DNA of 10,129 nt from Gammaproteobacteria bacterium (GCA_024280785.1 JAJRPK010000198.1:1-10129), one strand, 5' to 3'. Counted from the first letter of the stretch, positions 1 through 5,913 are shown. The notes: generated by a model not told the origin, from the letters alone. Made by a program: numbers and translations.

Positions 1-276
1 GACGGGTACAGGCAGAATTTTGTCAGCACCAGCACGGCCTGTACAGTCTTTACTTTGGCCTCCTTGACCTGCTTGAGCGGCATAACGAGGCTGAAAGCGG
101 AAATCGATTAGGGTGTTGAGGGAGGAGTCGGCCAGCAGATAAACACTGCCGCCATCACCTCCATCACCTCCATCGGGGCCACCTCGGGGAATGTATTTCT
201 CGCGGCGAAAGCTTGACGCGCCATTGCCGCCTTTGCCGGCTGTTACTGTAATGACGGCTTCGTCTACAAATTTCAT
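1..276 (-). CDS. obgE: GTPase Obg/CgtA, N-terminal part (cut by window start)
   Basis: The first 92 codons of the ribosome-associated GTPase Obg, which binds the 50S subunit late in its assembly and is tied to the stringent response. The translation opens MKFVDEAVITVTAGKGGNGA and continues through FRREKYIPRGGPDGGDGGDGG (about residues 23-43), the glycine-rich Obg fold typical of the family, then LNTLIDFRFQPRYAAQAGQG. The G domain lies beyond the window edge, so GTPase motifs cannot be checked. The ATG at 274-276 gives exactly the expected N-terminus. The Shine-Dalgarno is weak: an AAGG about 13 nt upstream. It follows rpmA on the same strand, as in most Proteobacteria, but a terminator lies between them, so obgE probably has its own promoter. 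Recognition of the gene is near certain. Confidence 0.97.
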   Translation of the reverse strand, partial: MKFVDEAVITVTAGKGGNGASSFRREKYIPRGGPDGGDGGDGGSVYLLADSSLNTLIDFRFQPRYAAQAGQGGQSKDCTGRAGADKILPVPV

Positions 277-280
277 AGCG

Positions 281-316
281 GTCTGTTAACCTTACGGCTG
301 TTTGTTGATCTTACGG
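281..316. repeat. Imperfect direct repeat in the obgE leader
   Basis: Two copies of a 14-mer, TGTTAACCTTACGG (284-297) and TGTTGATCTTACGG (303-316), match at 12 of 14 positions and are offset by 19 bp. They sit 8-40 bp upstream of the obgE start, inside the presumed 5' leader. They could be a duplication scar or a paired binding site. No function can be read from them. Confidence 0.4.
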
Positions 317-408
317 TCTAAGCAAAACGGAGACCTTAAGACCATCGCATTACAAAGAGGTGTGAATGCCTGCCTGCCAATACCAAACAGGTTGATCCAT
401 ATGCGGAG

Positions 409-417
409 ATTGTAGCA
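409..417 (-). promoter_or_regulatory. Candidate extended -10 promoter for obgE
   Basis: Read on the minus strand this is TGCTACAAT, an extended -10 (TGn plus TACAAT, 5 of 6 matches to TATAAT). No good -35 stands 16-18 bp upstream, which is tolerated by extended -10 promoters. It lies just past the rpmA terminator and would give a leader of roughly 125 nt for obgE. Inferred from sequence only. Confidence 0.4.
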
Positions 418-462
418 GCCAGCCCATCATTTAGGTGATACAAAAAATAACGCTGCCGATAC

Positions 463-494
463 AAAAAAGCCCTGTCGTAGGACAGGGCTTTTTT
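463..494 (-). terminator. Intrinsic terminator after rpmA (bidirectional)
   Basis: A perfect GC-centred stem, GCCCTGTC (469-476) with GACAGGGC (481-488), has a 4-nt loop and is flanked by six A on one side and six T on the other. It can therefore terminate in either direction. It begins 19 bp past the rpmA stop codon and ends the rplU-rpmA transcript before obgE. Confidence 0.93.
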
Positions 495-513
495 CTTTCA
501 AAGCCAGTTAGTC

Positions 514-768
514 TTATGCGATGACACTCACAAATTGACGGTTTTTAGGGCCTTTCTTTTCAAATTTTACTACACCATCGTTAGTGGCGAACAAAGTGTG
601 ATCCTTGCCTATTCCAACGTTGACACCTGCGTGAACCCTGGTTCCGCGCTGTCGAATAATAATATTACCCGCCTTAACATCTTCGCCGCCATAGCGCTTT
701 ACGCCCAGCCGCTTTGATTGGGAATCACGTCCGTTACGGGTACTACCGCCAGCTTTCTTATGTGCCAT
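514..768 (-). CDS. rpmA: 50S ribosomal protein L27
   Basis: An 84-residue L27, full length for the family (about 85 residues). It opens MAHKKAGGSTRNGRDSQSKR, the conserved basic tail that reaches into the peptidyl transferase centre. It continues with LGVKRYGGEDVKAGNIIIRQ and RGTRVHAGVNVGIGKDHTLFA (about residues 42-62), both standard L27 blocks. There is no extra N-terminal leader of the Firmicutes type that needs proteolysis. The ATG at 766-768 is preceded by TTGGAG at a good distance. It lies 165 bp downstream of rplU on the same strand, a wider gap than usual for this pair, and is followed by a strong terminator. Confidence 0.98.
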   Translation of the reverse strand: MAHKKAGGSTRNGRDSQSKRLGVKRYGGEDVKAGNIIIRQRGTRVHAGVNVGIGKDHTLFATNDGVVKFEKKGPKNRQFVSVIA

Positions 769-828
769 GATTTAACTCCAATTTCGTCAGTGAGCCAGAT
801 GATATGGGGCCTTTAACGATAAAATTTT

Positions 829-866
829 GTCTTGAAAAACTATAAACGTCTTGAAAGCAATCTATA
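829..866. repeat. Near-tandem AT-rich direct repeat in the rplU-rpmA spacer
   Basis: GTCTTGAAA occurs at 829-837 and again at 848-856, a 19-bp period, and each copy is followed by a related AT-rich stretch ending in CTATAA. It is one of two repeat pairs packed into this spacer. No function is visible. Confidence 0.4.
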
Positions 867-904
867 AGGTTATGTATAAGGCTATGAGAGTGATGGTCTT
901 ATAC
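863..904. repeat. 12-bp tandem repeat and overlapping inverted repeat in the rplU-rpmA spacer
   Basis: TATAAGGTTATG (863-874) is followed at once by TATAAGGCTATG (875-886), differing at one base. The second copy also forms an inverted repeat: GTATAAGGC (874-882) pairs with GTCTTATAC (896-904) with one mismatch, leaving a 13-nt loop. The hairpin lies in the rplU-rpmA message and has no T tract, so it is more likely an RNA processing or stability structure, or a duplication scar, than a terminator. Confidence 0.45.
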
Positions 905-933
905 CCGCTCTAATCAGGTTCTTGGCCTGTTTC

Positions 934-1245
934 TTAGCCAGAAATGCCAGTAATTTTTAATTCTGTATACCACTGTCTGTGGCCCATTTGCTTGCGGTGG
1001 TGCTTACGGCGACGAAATTTAACAATAGTCACTTTTTTGTGACGACCGTGGCTGATGATTTCGGCAGTAACTGTGCTGCCATCGACATAGGGAGCGCCAA
1101 TTTTGACAGATTCGCCTTCACCGACCATGAGGACCTGATCAATCGTCAGGGTTTCACCAGTGGCTAGTTCCAGTTTTTCAACTTTAAGGGTTTCGCCCTC
1201 AATAACACGATGCTGCTTGCCACCGCTTTCAACTACTGCGTACAT
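934..1245 (-). CDS. rplU: 50S ribosomal protein L21
   Basis: A 103-residue L21, the same length as the E. coli protein, which binds 23S rRNA and depends on L20 for assembly. It opens MYAVVESGGKQHRVIEGETL and carries the basic block IVKFRRRKHHRKQMGHRQW (about residues 74-92) and the C-terminal ITGIS, all family hallmarks. The frame stays open 8 codons upstream (to 1269), but the conserved family start is the ATG at 1243-1245. That ATG is preceded by GGAGAAGAAGT, so GGAG sits 7 nt upstream and settles the start. rpmA follows on the same strand. Confidence 0.98.
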   Translation of the reverse strand: MYAVVESGGKQHRVIEGETLKVEKLELATGETLTIDQVLMVGEGESVKIGAPYVDGSTVTAEIISHGRHKKVTIVKFRRRKHHRKQMGHRQWYTELKITGISG

Positions 1246-1365
1246 ACTTCTTCTCCGTATTGCGGCCAATCCAGTGCTTAGTTAAATTCTTATTCTTGTA
1301 CTGGTGATGGCAACGGCTACTAAAATTAGGACATTTAACAATGCCCACTGATAAAAAGGTCGCGA

Positions 1366-1394
1366 ATGATAATGTATTCAAAGCAACTACGCAA
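1366..1394 (-). promoter_or_regulatory. Candidate sigma-70 promoter for rplU-rpmA
   Basis: On the minus strand TTGCGT (1389-1394) and TATCAT (1366-1371) are separated by exactly 17 bp and followed by a GC-rich discriminator (TCGCGACC), a feature of growth-rate-controlled ribosomal promoters. It would give a leader of about 115 nt for rplU. The -10 matches at 5 of 6 positions; the -35 is weak. Confidence 0.55.
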
Positions 1395-1429
1395 ATGCAC
1401 TCATTCCCGCGAGCTTAGGCAAGGTAAAG

Positions 1430-1453
1430 AGCTCTTAAGCAGCCTTAAGAGCT
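1430..1453 (-). terminator. Possible weak terminator overlapping the rpsT stop codon
   Basis: A perfect 10-bp inverted repeat, AGCTCTTAAG (1430-1439) with CTTAAGAGCT (1444-1453) and a 4-nt loop, spans the last codons and stop codon of rpsT. It is followed on the minus strand only by CTTTACC, so the U tract is poor and the stem is AT-rich. It may terminate weakly or protect the 3' end of the message. Confidence 0.35.
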
Positions 1454-1704
1454 TTAACTTTCGCGTTCAATCTGGATTTATGTCTGGCAGCCTTATTTTT
1501 ATGCAGAATACCTTTATCTGCCATTCTGTCGATGACAGGTACGGCAGTGTCATAGGCGGCCTGCGCGGCCGTTGCGTCACCATCGGCAATAGCCGCGATA
1601 ACTTTTTTAATGTAGGTACGAACCATCGATCGTAGGCTGGCGCTGTGATTGCGGCGCTTTTCAGCTTGTCGAGCACGTTTTTTTGCTTGAGGCGAGTTTG
1701 CCAA
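1435..1704 (-). CDS. rpsT: 30S ribosomal protein S20 (UUG start)
   Basis: An 89-residue S20, a primary 16S rRNA-binding protein. After the initiator it reads ANSPQAKKRARQAEKRRNH and carries SMVRTYIKKV (about residues 25-34) and KGILHKNKAARHKSRL (about 64-79), both diagnostic. The start is TTG at 1702-1704, with GGAG exactly 6 nt upstream. E. coli rpsT is also known to start with UUG, linked there to translational autoregulation. A second TTG at 1714-1716 would add four residues but lacks its own ribosome binding site and overlaps this one, so it is rejected. The gene stands upstream of rplU here. Confidence 0.97.
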   Translation of the reverse strand: MANSPQAKKRARQAEKRRNHSASLRSMVRTYIKKVIAAIADGDATAAQAAYDTAVPVIDRMADKGILHKNKAARHKSRLNAKVKALKAA

Positions 1705-1710
1705 GGTTAA

Positions 1711-1714
1711 CTCC
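1711..1714 (-). promoter_or_regulatory. Shine-Dalgarno that fixes the rpsT UUG start
   Basis: GGAG on the minus strand, followed by TTAACC and then the TTG start codon. The spacing is ideal for the downstream TTG and excludes the in-frame TTG that overlaps it. Confidence 0.85.
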
Positions 1715-1752
1715 AAATTAAGTATAACAAATCAGGTACAAATTGAGGCGCG

Positions 1753-1783
1753 ATAGTATTTAGATATGAGCGGCAAATGTCAA
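1753..1783 (-). promoter_or_regulatory. Promoter for rpsT
   Basis: On the minus strand a perfect -35 TTGACA (1778-1783) is followed by an AT-rich -10 region. AATACT (1755-1760) gives 17-bp spacing; TACTAT (1753-1758) gives 19 bp. A GC-rich discriminator (CGCGCC) follows, as expected for a stringently controlled ribosomal protein promoter. The leader would be about 40 nt. Confidence 0.7.
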
Positions 1784-1865
1784 TAGCTGTATCCATGACT
1801 GGTGATAAAAACTGCAGACTTCAATGGGTTTTAGGGCCTGCTTTTACTCTATTTAATCTGCGCAT

Positions 1866-1981
1866 GGCCTTTGAAAAGAACCCTCTTTATTTCAAGACAC
1901 ACATAAATATGTCCCTATAGTTCGACGCTGGCATCCTTGCCAGCAACGGTCTTGAAATAAAGAGGGTTCTTTTCAAAGACC
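1866..1981. mobile_element. 116-bp palindromic element, MITE-like or REP-like
   Basis: The ends are inverted repeats of 33 bp (1866-1898 and 1949-1981) that match at 32 of 33 positions; the inner 29 bp are perfect. The 50-bp core holds two further perfect hairpins: ACATA/TATGT (1901-1912, 2-nt loop) and GCTGGCA/TGCCAGC (1927-1944, 4-nt loop). The whole would fold as one long stem capped by two small hairpins. It has no coding capacity and no clear target-site duplication. It lies between the divergent rpsT and moaB genes, upstream of both, so a shared terminator role makes no sense. A non-autonomous mobile element or dispersed intergenic repeat is the best reading. The structure is certain; the class is inferred. 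Confidence 0.65.
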
Positions 1982-2193
1982 TCGGTACTCAGTGGGTTAT
2001 TAATAGTCTCGATGATTGATACGCAAGTTCGGGAGCAAGCCAGCCAGCGGGCAATACCCTACGATCGACAGCGCCAGAGGTCACAGGGCCCAGATAATTT
2101 GCGGCAGTAGGCCGCTGCATTTAGCGTACAATTAGTGGCTGGATTCAAACAACCCTGTATGGGTAATGATTGATATGAAAAAAGGTGATAACG
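1982..2193 (+). other. moaB upstream region
   Basis: This non-coding stretch must contain the moaB promoter. A TACAAT (2127-2132) could serve as -10, but no -35 of quality stands at the right distance. A small perfect hairpin, GCGGC/GCCGC (2101-2115), precedes it. I cannot show a molybdenum-cofactor riboswitch here. Just before the gene, AAGGTG (2182-2187) is the ribosome binding site. The 10-mer ATGATTGATA appears at 2012-2021 and 2166-2175 without obvious meaning. Confidence 0.4.
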
Positions 2194-2715
2194 ATGGCGA
2201 AGTCTACGGCGAAGTTCAGTCCGCTGCATATAACTGTATTAACTGTGTCGGACACGCGAACAGAGGATAACGATACCTCGGGTCAGTTTTTGATTTCTGC
2301 GCTAACCGATAGCGGCCACACGTTGGTAGAGAACATTATTGTTAAAGACGATATTTATGCGATTCGTGCGATTGTATCCAAGTGGATTGCGGCCGACGGG
2401 GTGGATGCGATTATCGTTACCGGTGGAACCGGCTTTAGCGGACGTGACTCAACGCCAGAAGCCATTAGCCCCTTGTTTGATAAGTCGATTGATGGCTTTG
2501 GCGAATTGTTTCGTCAGTTGTCGTACGAGGACATAGGGACGTCGACGATCCAATCGCGTTCGTTGGCGGGGTTTGCCAATAATACAGTTATCTTTGCGGT
2601 TCCCGGTTCAACGGGTGCCTGTGAATTGGCGTGGAACAAGATTTTGTCTGAGCAGTTGGATAGCCGTCACCGGCCATGCAACTTTTACGGTGTGTTAGAG
2701 CAGCGAGCTGTTTAA
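2194..2715 (+). CDS. moaB: Molybdenum cofactor biosynthesis protein MoaB (MoaB/MogA family)
   Basis: A 173-residue protein of the MoaB/MogA fold, which binds molybdopterin; MogA-type members adenylylate it before Mo insertion by MoeA. The motifs seen are ITVLTVSDTR (13-22), VTGGTGFSGRDSTPEA (75-90), FRQLSYEDIGTSTIQSR (106-122) and FAVPGST (134-140). The shared stretches DTSG, YAIRA, GTST.QSR and RPCNF point to MoaB rather than MogA. In bacteria lacking MogA the MoaB-type protein may do the adenylylation. The ATG at 2194 is chosen because AAGGTG lies 6 nt upstream; a GTG at 2185 falls inside that ribosome binding site. moeA starts 5 bp after the stop, so the two form an operon. Confidence 0.93.
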   Translation: MAKSTAKFSPLHITVLTVSDTRTEDNDTSGQFLISALTDSGHTLVENIIVKDDIYAIRAIVSKWIAADGVDAIIVTGGTGFSGRDSTPEAISPLFDKSIDGFGELFRQLSYEDIGTSTIQSRSLAGFANNTVIFAVPGSTGACELAWNKILSEQLDSRHRPCNFYGVLEQRAV

Positions 2716-2720
2716 CGGCG

Positions 2721-3950
2721 ATGATTTCATATGAAGAAGCATTGCAAATCATTCTGAGCGATAATTGCTCGTCGTCACAAACAGAAAGCGTTAGCTTGCC
2801 TCAGTCTCTAGGCCGGTATGTTGCTAAAACCCAGTCTGCCTGCATCAACGTGCCGGGCTACGATAATAGTGCGATGGACGGATATGCCGTGCGCGCAGAA
2901 GAATTGGCCGCGTTGGAACAGGGCGCAAGTTTTTGTGTGTCGCAGCGCATAGCAGCGGGGTCTATAGCCTCGCCGTTAAAGAAAGGTACAGTCGCGCGGA
3001 TCTTCACCGGCGCCATGTTGCCTGAGGGCGCTAATGCTGTCGTGTTGCAAGAAGACACTGTGGTGGACGAGAATGAAAAGGTAAGTTTTACCGAGCAAGC
3101 AATAAAGGGGCGACATATACGGTTGGCAGGGCAAGATATCCGTAAAGATGAACCCGTTGTTGCCCGCGGCCAAAGGTTGAACCCTGCTGATATTGGTCTG
3201 CTAGCATCCGTAGGAGTAGGTGCACTCGATTGTTATCGGCCCCAGCGGGTAGCATTTTTTTCTACCGGAGATGAACTGAAAGACCCGGGTGAAGAGCTGG
3301 AGCCAGGACAGATATACAATTCTAACCGTTATTTTCTTGAGTCCAGCCTGCGGGAGCTGGGGCTTGAGCCTATGGACTTGGGTCGTTGTCCCGATTCCGC
3401 AGAGGCAACGGCGAGTATGCTATTGCGTGCTAGCGAATTAGCTGATTGTATTGTTACTACCGGTGGGATGTCGGTAGGTGAAGAAGACTATGTGTTAGCG
3501 CAAGCAAAATCTGTGGGTTCGATTAAATTTTGGAAAATCGCGATAAAACCCGGTAAGCCCGTAGCGTTTGGCGATATTAAGGGGGTTCCATTTTTCGGAC
3601 TTCCGGGTAATCCTGTGTCATCTTATGTGACGTTTCAGTTGTTTGTTCGTCCTTGGTTATTAAGGGCGATGGGTGCTAAAAACTGGAATCATCAAAGAAT
3701 TGTGGCAGTTTCGAATTTTGATTTTTATAACAGGGGTAAGCGGTTAGATTTTTTACGCGGTACTGCCAACGTTCAAAGTAATGGGCAGTTGAGAGTGTCG
3801 TTATTTAGCAATCAAAGCTCGGGAGTGCTCTCGTCGATAGCTAAATCGAATGTGTTGATCCCGATAAAAGCGGGGTGTGGTTTGCGGGCAGGAGAGTCAT
3901 GCGAAGTTATAGTGCTGTCGGCACTAGGGTCAGATCTCACCACGGTTTAG
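2721..3950 (+). CDS. moeA: Molybdopterin molybdenumtransferase MoeA
   Basis: A 409-residue, full-length MoeA, the enzyme that inserts molybdate into adenylylated molybdopterin. It shows the N-terminal VPGYDNSAMDGYAV (44-57), IFTGAMLPEG (94-103), the MoCF-domain motifs STGDEL (181-186), TTGGMSVGEEDY (246-257) and IKPGKP (275-280), and GLPGNPVS (293-300), followed by the C-terminal beta domain with RLDFLRG (341-347). All catalytic-region motifs are present. The frame is open upstream into moaB, but the ATG at 2721 gives the normal family N-terminus and sits 5 bp past the moaB stop. The ribosome binding site is poor (a GCGAGC), which suggests coupling to moaB translation. It converges on mocA with a 5-bp gap. 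Confidence 0.96.
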   Translation: MISYEEALQIILSDNCSSSQTESVSLPQSLGRYVAKTQSACINVPGYDNSAMDGYAVRAEELAALEQGASFCVSQRIAAGSIASPLKKGTVARIFTGAMLPEGANAVVLQEDTVVDENEKVSFTEQAIKGRHIRLAGQDIRKDEPVVARGQRLNPADIGLLASVGVGALDCYRPQRVAFFSTGDELKDPGEELEPGQIYNSNRYFLESSLRELGLEPMDLGRCPDSAEATASMLLRASELADCIVTTGGMSVGEEDYVLAQAKSVGSIKFWKIAIKPGKPVAFGDIKGVPFFGLPGNPVSSYVTFQLFVRPWLLRAMGAKNWNHQRIVAVSNFDFYNRGKRLDFLRGTANVQSNGQLRVSLFSNQSSGVLSSIAKSNVLIPIKAGCGLRAGESCEVIVLSALGSDLTTV

Positions 3951-3955
3951 ATTCT

Positions 3956-4606
3956 TTATGTAAGGTCTTTGAGTGTGTCAATATCATTTGCGGCTGAATT
4001 AATAAGGATTTTTAAGATATCTTTGCTGTGAGCATTGAGTATTTTTTTTGCGCCTTGCTCACCCGTTAATTGTGTTAAGTCTTCAAAGTGCGATTGTGGA
4101 AAAATGCAGGGCGCTCCGATTATTCCGTTGTATTTAGCGCTAACGATTTTCCCTTGGTTGTTTTTTGCATGTTTTATCAGGTGATTGAGTTCTTGTTGAC
4201 TAATATGAATTTGATCTCCCAGAATAATAAGCACCGCATCAAGTTCTTCGTTTTTATTTATGTTGATAGCCGCGGTAACACCTGCTGCAATCGAGCTTCC
4301 CATCCCTGTCTGCCAGTTTGGATTATTTACAAAACTTAATTTTCTGTATTGATCAGTCTCGTTCTGTTGCTCAATAGAGCCTTGGTGACGGGACTTGACC
4401 GCTGCTGCGTCAGCTCCAGTGACGATAATCGCTGAGTTGACTTGGTCAAAATCAATAATTGAAATGACATGGCTTAATAATGTTTTGCCGTTATAGACGT
4501 GAAGCATTTTTTGGCTGCCAAAGCGAGAGCCCTGGCCGGCGGCAAGTACGATGGCGGTTATCCGATAGTTGCGAGCAGTTTTGTGGCGAGTCGACATTTT
4601 TATCAT
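3956..4606 (-). CDS. mocA: MocA-type molybdenum cofactor nucleotidyltransferase
   Basis: A 216-residue GT-A-fold nucleotidyltransferase of the MocA/MobA-like family. MocA transfers CMP from CTP to Mo-molybdopterin, making the cytosine dinucleotide cofactor used by xanthine dehydrogenase-family hydroxylases. Seen are the nucleotide-binding loop LAAGQGSRFGSQKML (21-35), NPNWQTGMGSSIAAG (95-109), the metal-binding LGDQ (129-132, with D131), GAPCIFP (164-170) and GEQGAKKIL (182-190), in the family order. PucB-type and MobA (GTP) relatives share the fold, but the xdhC neighbour favours MocA. Neither the ATG at 4606 nor the one three codons later (4597) has a clear Shine-Dalgarno, because the upstream region is a 16-bp tandem repeat. 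xdhC lies 36 bp upstream on the same strand, so they probably form an operon. Confidence 0.82.
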   Translation of the reverse strand: MIKMSTRHKTARNYRITAIVLAAGQGSRFGSQKMLHVYNGKTLLSHVISIIDFDQVNSAIIVTGADAAAVKSRHQGSIEQQNETDQYRKLSFVNNPNWQTGMGSSIAAGVTAAININKNEELDAVLIILGDQIHISQQELNHLIKHAKNNQGKIVSAKYNGIIGAPCIFPQSHFEDLTQLTGEQGAKKILNAHSKDILKILINSAANDIDTLKDLT

Positions 4607-4648
4607 CGGGCTATAGGATCATTGGTCTATAAGATCATCGGGCTATAG
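4601..4648. repeat. Three 16-bp tandem repeats at the xdhC-mocA junction
   Basis: Three head-to-tail copies of GATCATCGGGCTATAG occupy 4601-4616, 4617-4632 and 4633-4648. The outer copies differ at one base and the middle copy differs from the third at three. Read on the minus strand, each unit carries an ATG within CGATGAT or CAATGAT. The first-read unit (4633-4648) supplies the xdhC stop TAG (4643-4645), and the last-read unit (4601-4616) supplies the mocA ATG (4604-4606). The array replaces the usual ribosome-binding spacer. Confidence 0.85.
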
Positions 4649-5707
4649 GGGCAGTGTTTTCATCTTGGCATGAGTCAATACTGCGTGACAATGGCTAATT
4701 ATGGAGAGGGCGACACTTGATGGGCTGTCTCCTCCGAGAGCGAGGCCACAGGGGCCGTGTAGTCTTTCACCAAAATCTTCTGCCTTAAGCTGGGTAATTG
4801 CGAGTAGTTTTTGCATTCGGTTCGTTGGCCCAAGCACGCCGATGTACTGAGCGTTACTCGTTAAAGCGGCCGTTAACGCTTTGGCATCGAGTGCTAAATG
4901 GTGGTGCATAATGATGATGCAGTGAACGCTTTCCCACTGAGGTAGAGTATCTAATTTATTGTAATCTAATGATTCTGTTTGGGTAGAAAGCGGAAACCGC
5001 CCTGATTTTTGATATTGGCTTCTCGTTTCGTTGAGTATGACTTTCCAGCCCAGCTCTGTGGCAATGTTAGCGAGTGGTATGGCGTCTACGCCTGCGCCGC
5101 AAATTAGAATTGAAGGTGCGGGGAGAAATTTAACGCTGAGGATCTCTTGGGATTTATCGTAGTTTGCAAAGCCGGAAATTTCAGAGAGGTTGTGTTTTTT
5201 AACGGTTTGCACTGCGCGCAAACTACCTGCACTTTCACCATTTTTTGCGTCAAGTGATAGTTCGCAGAATTTATTCTGGAGCAGAGTTGAATAACAGGAT
5301 TCGAGTTCCAGATAATTATTTTCAGCCGAGAGAGGAGCGATGAGTACCGTAACCGAACCGCCACATCCAATGGCTGCTTGCCAGTTATCTTCGTCTTCAT
5401 TTTCGTCAAGGTTATAGCTGACGATGACGCTTTTCTGATCGGCTATAGCGCGCACGGCAGCTCGACATAAGTGCTGTTCAATGCAGCCTCCGCTGAGAAG
5501 ACCAAAGTGCTGCCCCAGGTCGTTGAACAACATAATCGCACCCGGTTTTCTGTACGATGAGCCTTTGATTTCCATCAGAAAGCCAATAGCCCACAGGTGG
5601 TCTTTTTGCCTTTCATGCCAGAGCGATAGAAGTTGGTGGGCGTGAATACTATTGTCGTGCTTAGATGATGGTGAAGAGTAAGTTTTTTCCACGGCTACAG
5701 ACCACAT
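4643..5707 (-). CDS. xdhC: XdhC/CoxI family protein (molybdenum hydroxylase maturation)
   Basis: A 354-residue protein with both XdhC domains. The N-terminal part carries KGSSYRKPGAIMLFNDLG (48-65), LSGGCIE (71-77) and IGCGGSV (113-119). The C-terminal part is a Rossmann-like domain with ILICGAGVDAIPLA (200-213), MHHHLALDAKAL (267-278), YIGVLGPTNRM (288-298) and HGPCGLALGGDSPSSVALSI (317-336). Family members bind the molybdenum cofactor, protect it and promote its sulfuration before insertion into xanthine dehydrogenase or CO-dehydrogenase-type enzymes. About 80 residues (120-197) between the domains are poorly recognisable linker. The usual PIGLDIG reads PCGLALG here. The ATG at 5705-5707 has only a weak AAAGA upstream. 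No hydroxylase subunit gene accompanies it; mocA follows on the same strand. Confidence 0.88.
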   Translation of the reverse strand: MWSVAVEKTYSSPSSKHDNSIHAHQLLSLWHERQKDHLWAIGFLMEIKGSSYRKPGAIMLFNDLGQHFGLLSGGCIEQHLCRAAVRAIADQKSVIVSYNLDENEDEDNWQAAIGCGGSVTVLIAPLSAENNYLELESCYSTLLQNKFCELSLDAKNGESAGSLRAVQTVKKHNLSEISGFANYDKSQEILSVKFLPAPSILICGAGVDAIPLANIATELGWKVILNETRSQYQKSGRFPLSTQTESLDYNKLDTLPQWESVHCIIIMHHHLALDAKALTAALTSNAQYIGVLGPTNRMQKLLAITQLKAEDFGERLHGPCGLALGGDSPSSVALSIISHCHAVLTHAKMKTLPL

Positions 5708-5726
5708 GAATCTTTTAGAGAGGGCT

Positions 5727-5767
5727 ATTATAAAGTCAGATTTTTGATCAGCGAAAGCGTAATCTGA
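5727..5767 (-). promoter_or_regulatory. Candidate xdhC promoter with an overlapping inverted repeat
   Basis: On the minus strand a perfect -10 TATAAT (5727-5732) stands 17 bp from a weak -35 TTCGCT (5750-5755), giving a very short leader (about 13 nt) for xdhC. TCAGATT (5736-5742) and AATCTGA (5761-5767) form a perfect 7-bp inverted repeat that brackets the -35, the position of a repressor or activator operator. The promoter is reasonable; the operator is conjecture. Confidence 0.5.
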
Positions 5768-5913
5768 GGCCTTAAATGGAAGCGGTTATAGTTTGGCGGC
5801 TCAATATACAACAGTTGGTACAACAGCAGGCATGTAACAGTTCTTGTTGGCCAAAGCTTGCTTTACCTCAGTCGACAATTTTCAGGCTTTCTGTGAATCG
5901 CGTGGGTAGAAGT

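Noticed and set aside
1246..1269. Eight-residue N-terminal extension of L21
   Set aside because: L21 family proteins begin at MYAV, and the ribosome binding site lies inside the extension.
1717..1735. TATACT immediately upstream of the rpsT ribosome binding site as a second promoter
   Set aside because: Transcription would start inside or just before the Shine-Dalgarno, leaving almost no leader; the TTGACA promoter further upstream is better placed.
2012..2175. ATGATTGATA direct repeat, 154 bp apart, upstream of moaB
   Set aside because: A single 10-bp AT-rich match at this distance can easily arise by chance and has no promoter-related spacing.
1982..2184. Molybdenum-cofactor riboswitch upstream of moaB
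   Set aside because: Only one short hairpin is visible, and I could not match a known Moco aptamer; moaB is also not the gene this riboswitch most often precedes.
2676..2720. Upstream extension of moeA overlapping moaB
   Set aside because: The added residues do not resemble MoeA, and the ATG at 2721 gives the normal N-terminus.
5853..5864. AAAGCTTGCTTT hairpin between the barrel gene and xdhC as a terminator
   Set aside because: The stem is only 5 bp with a 2-nt loop and is AT-rich; it lacks the stability expected of a terminator.
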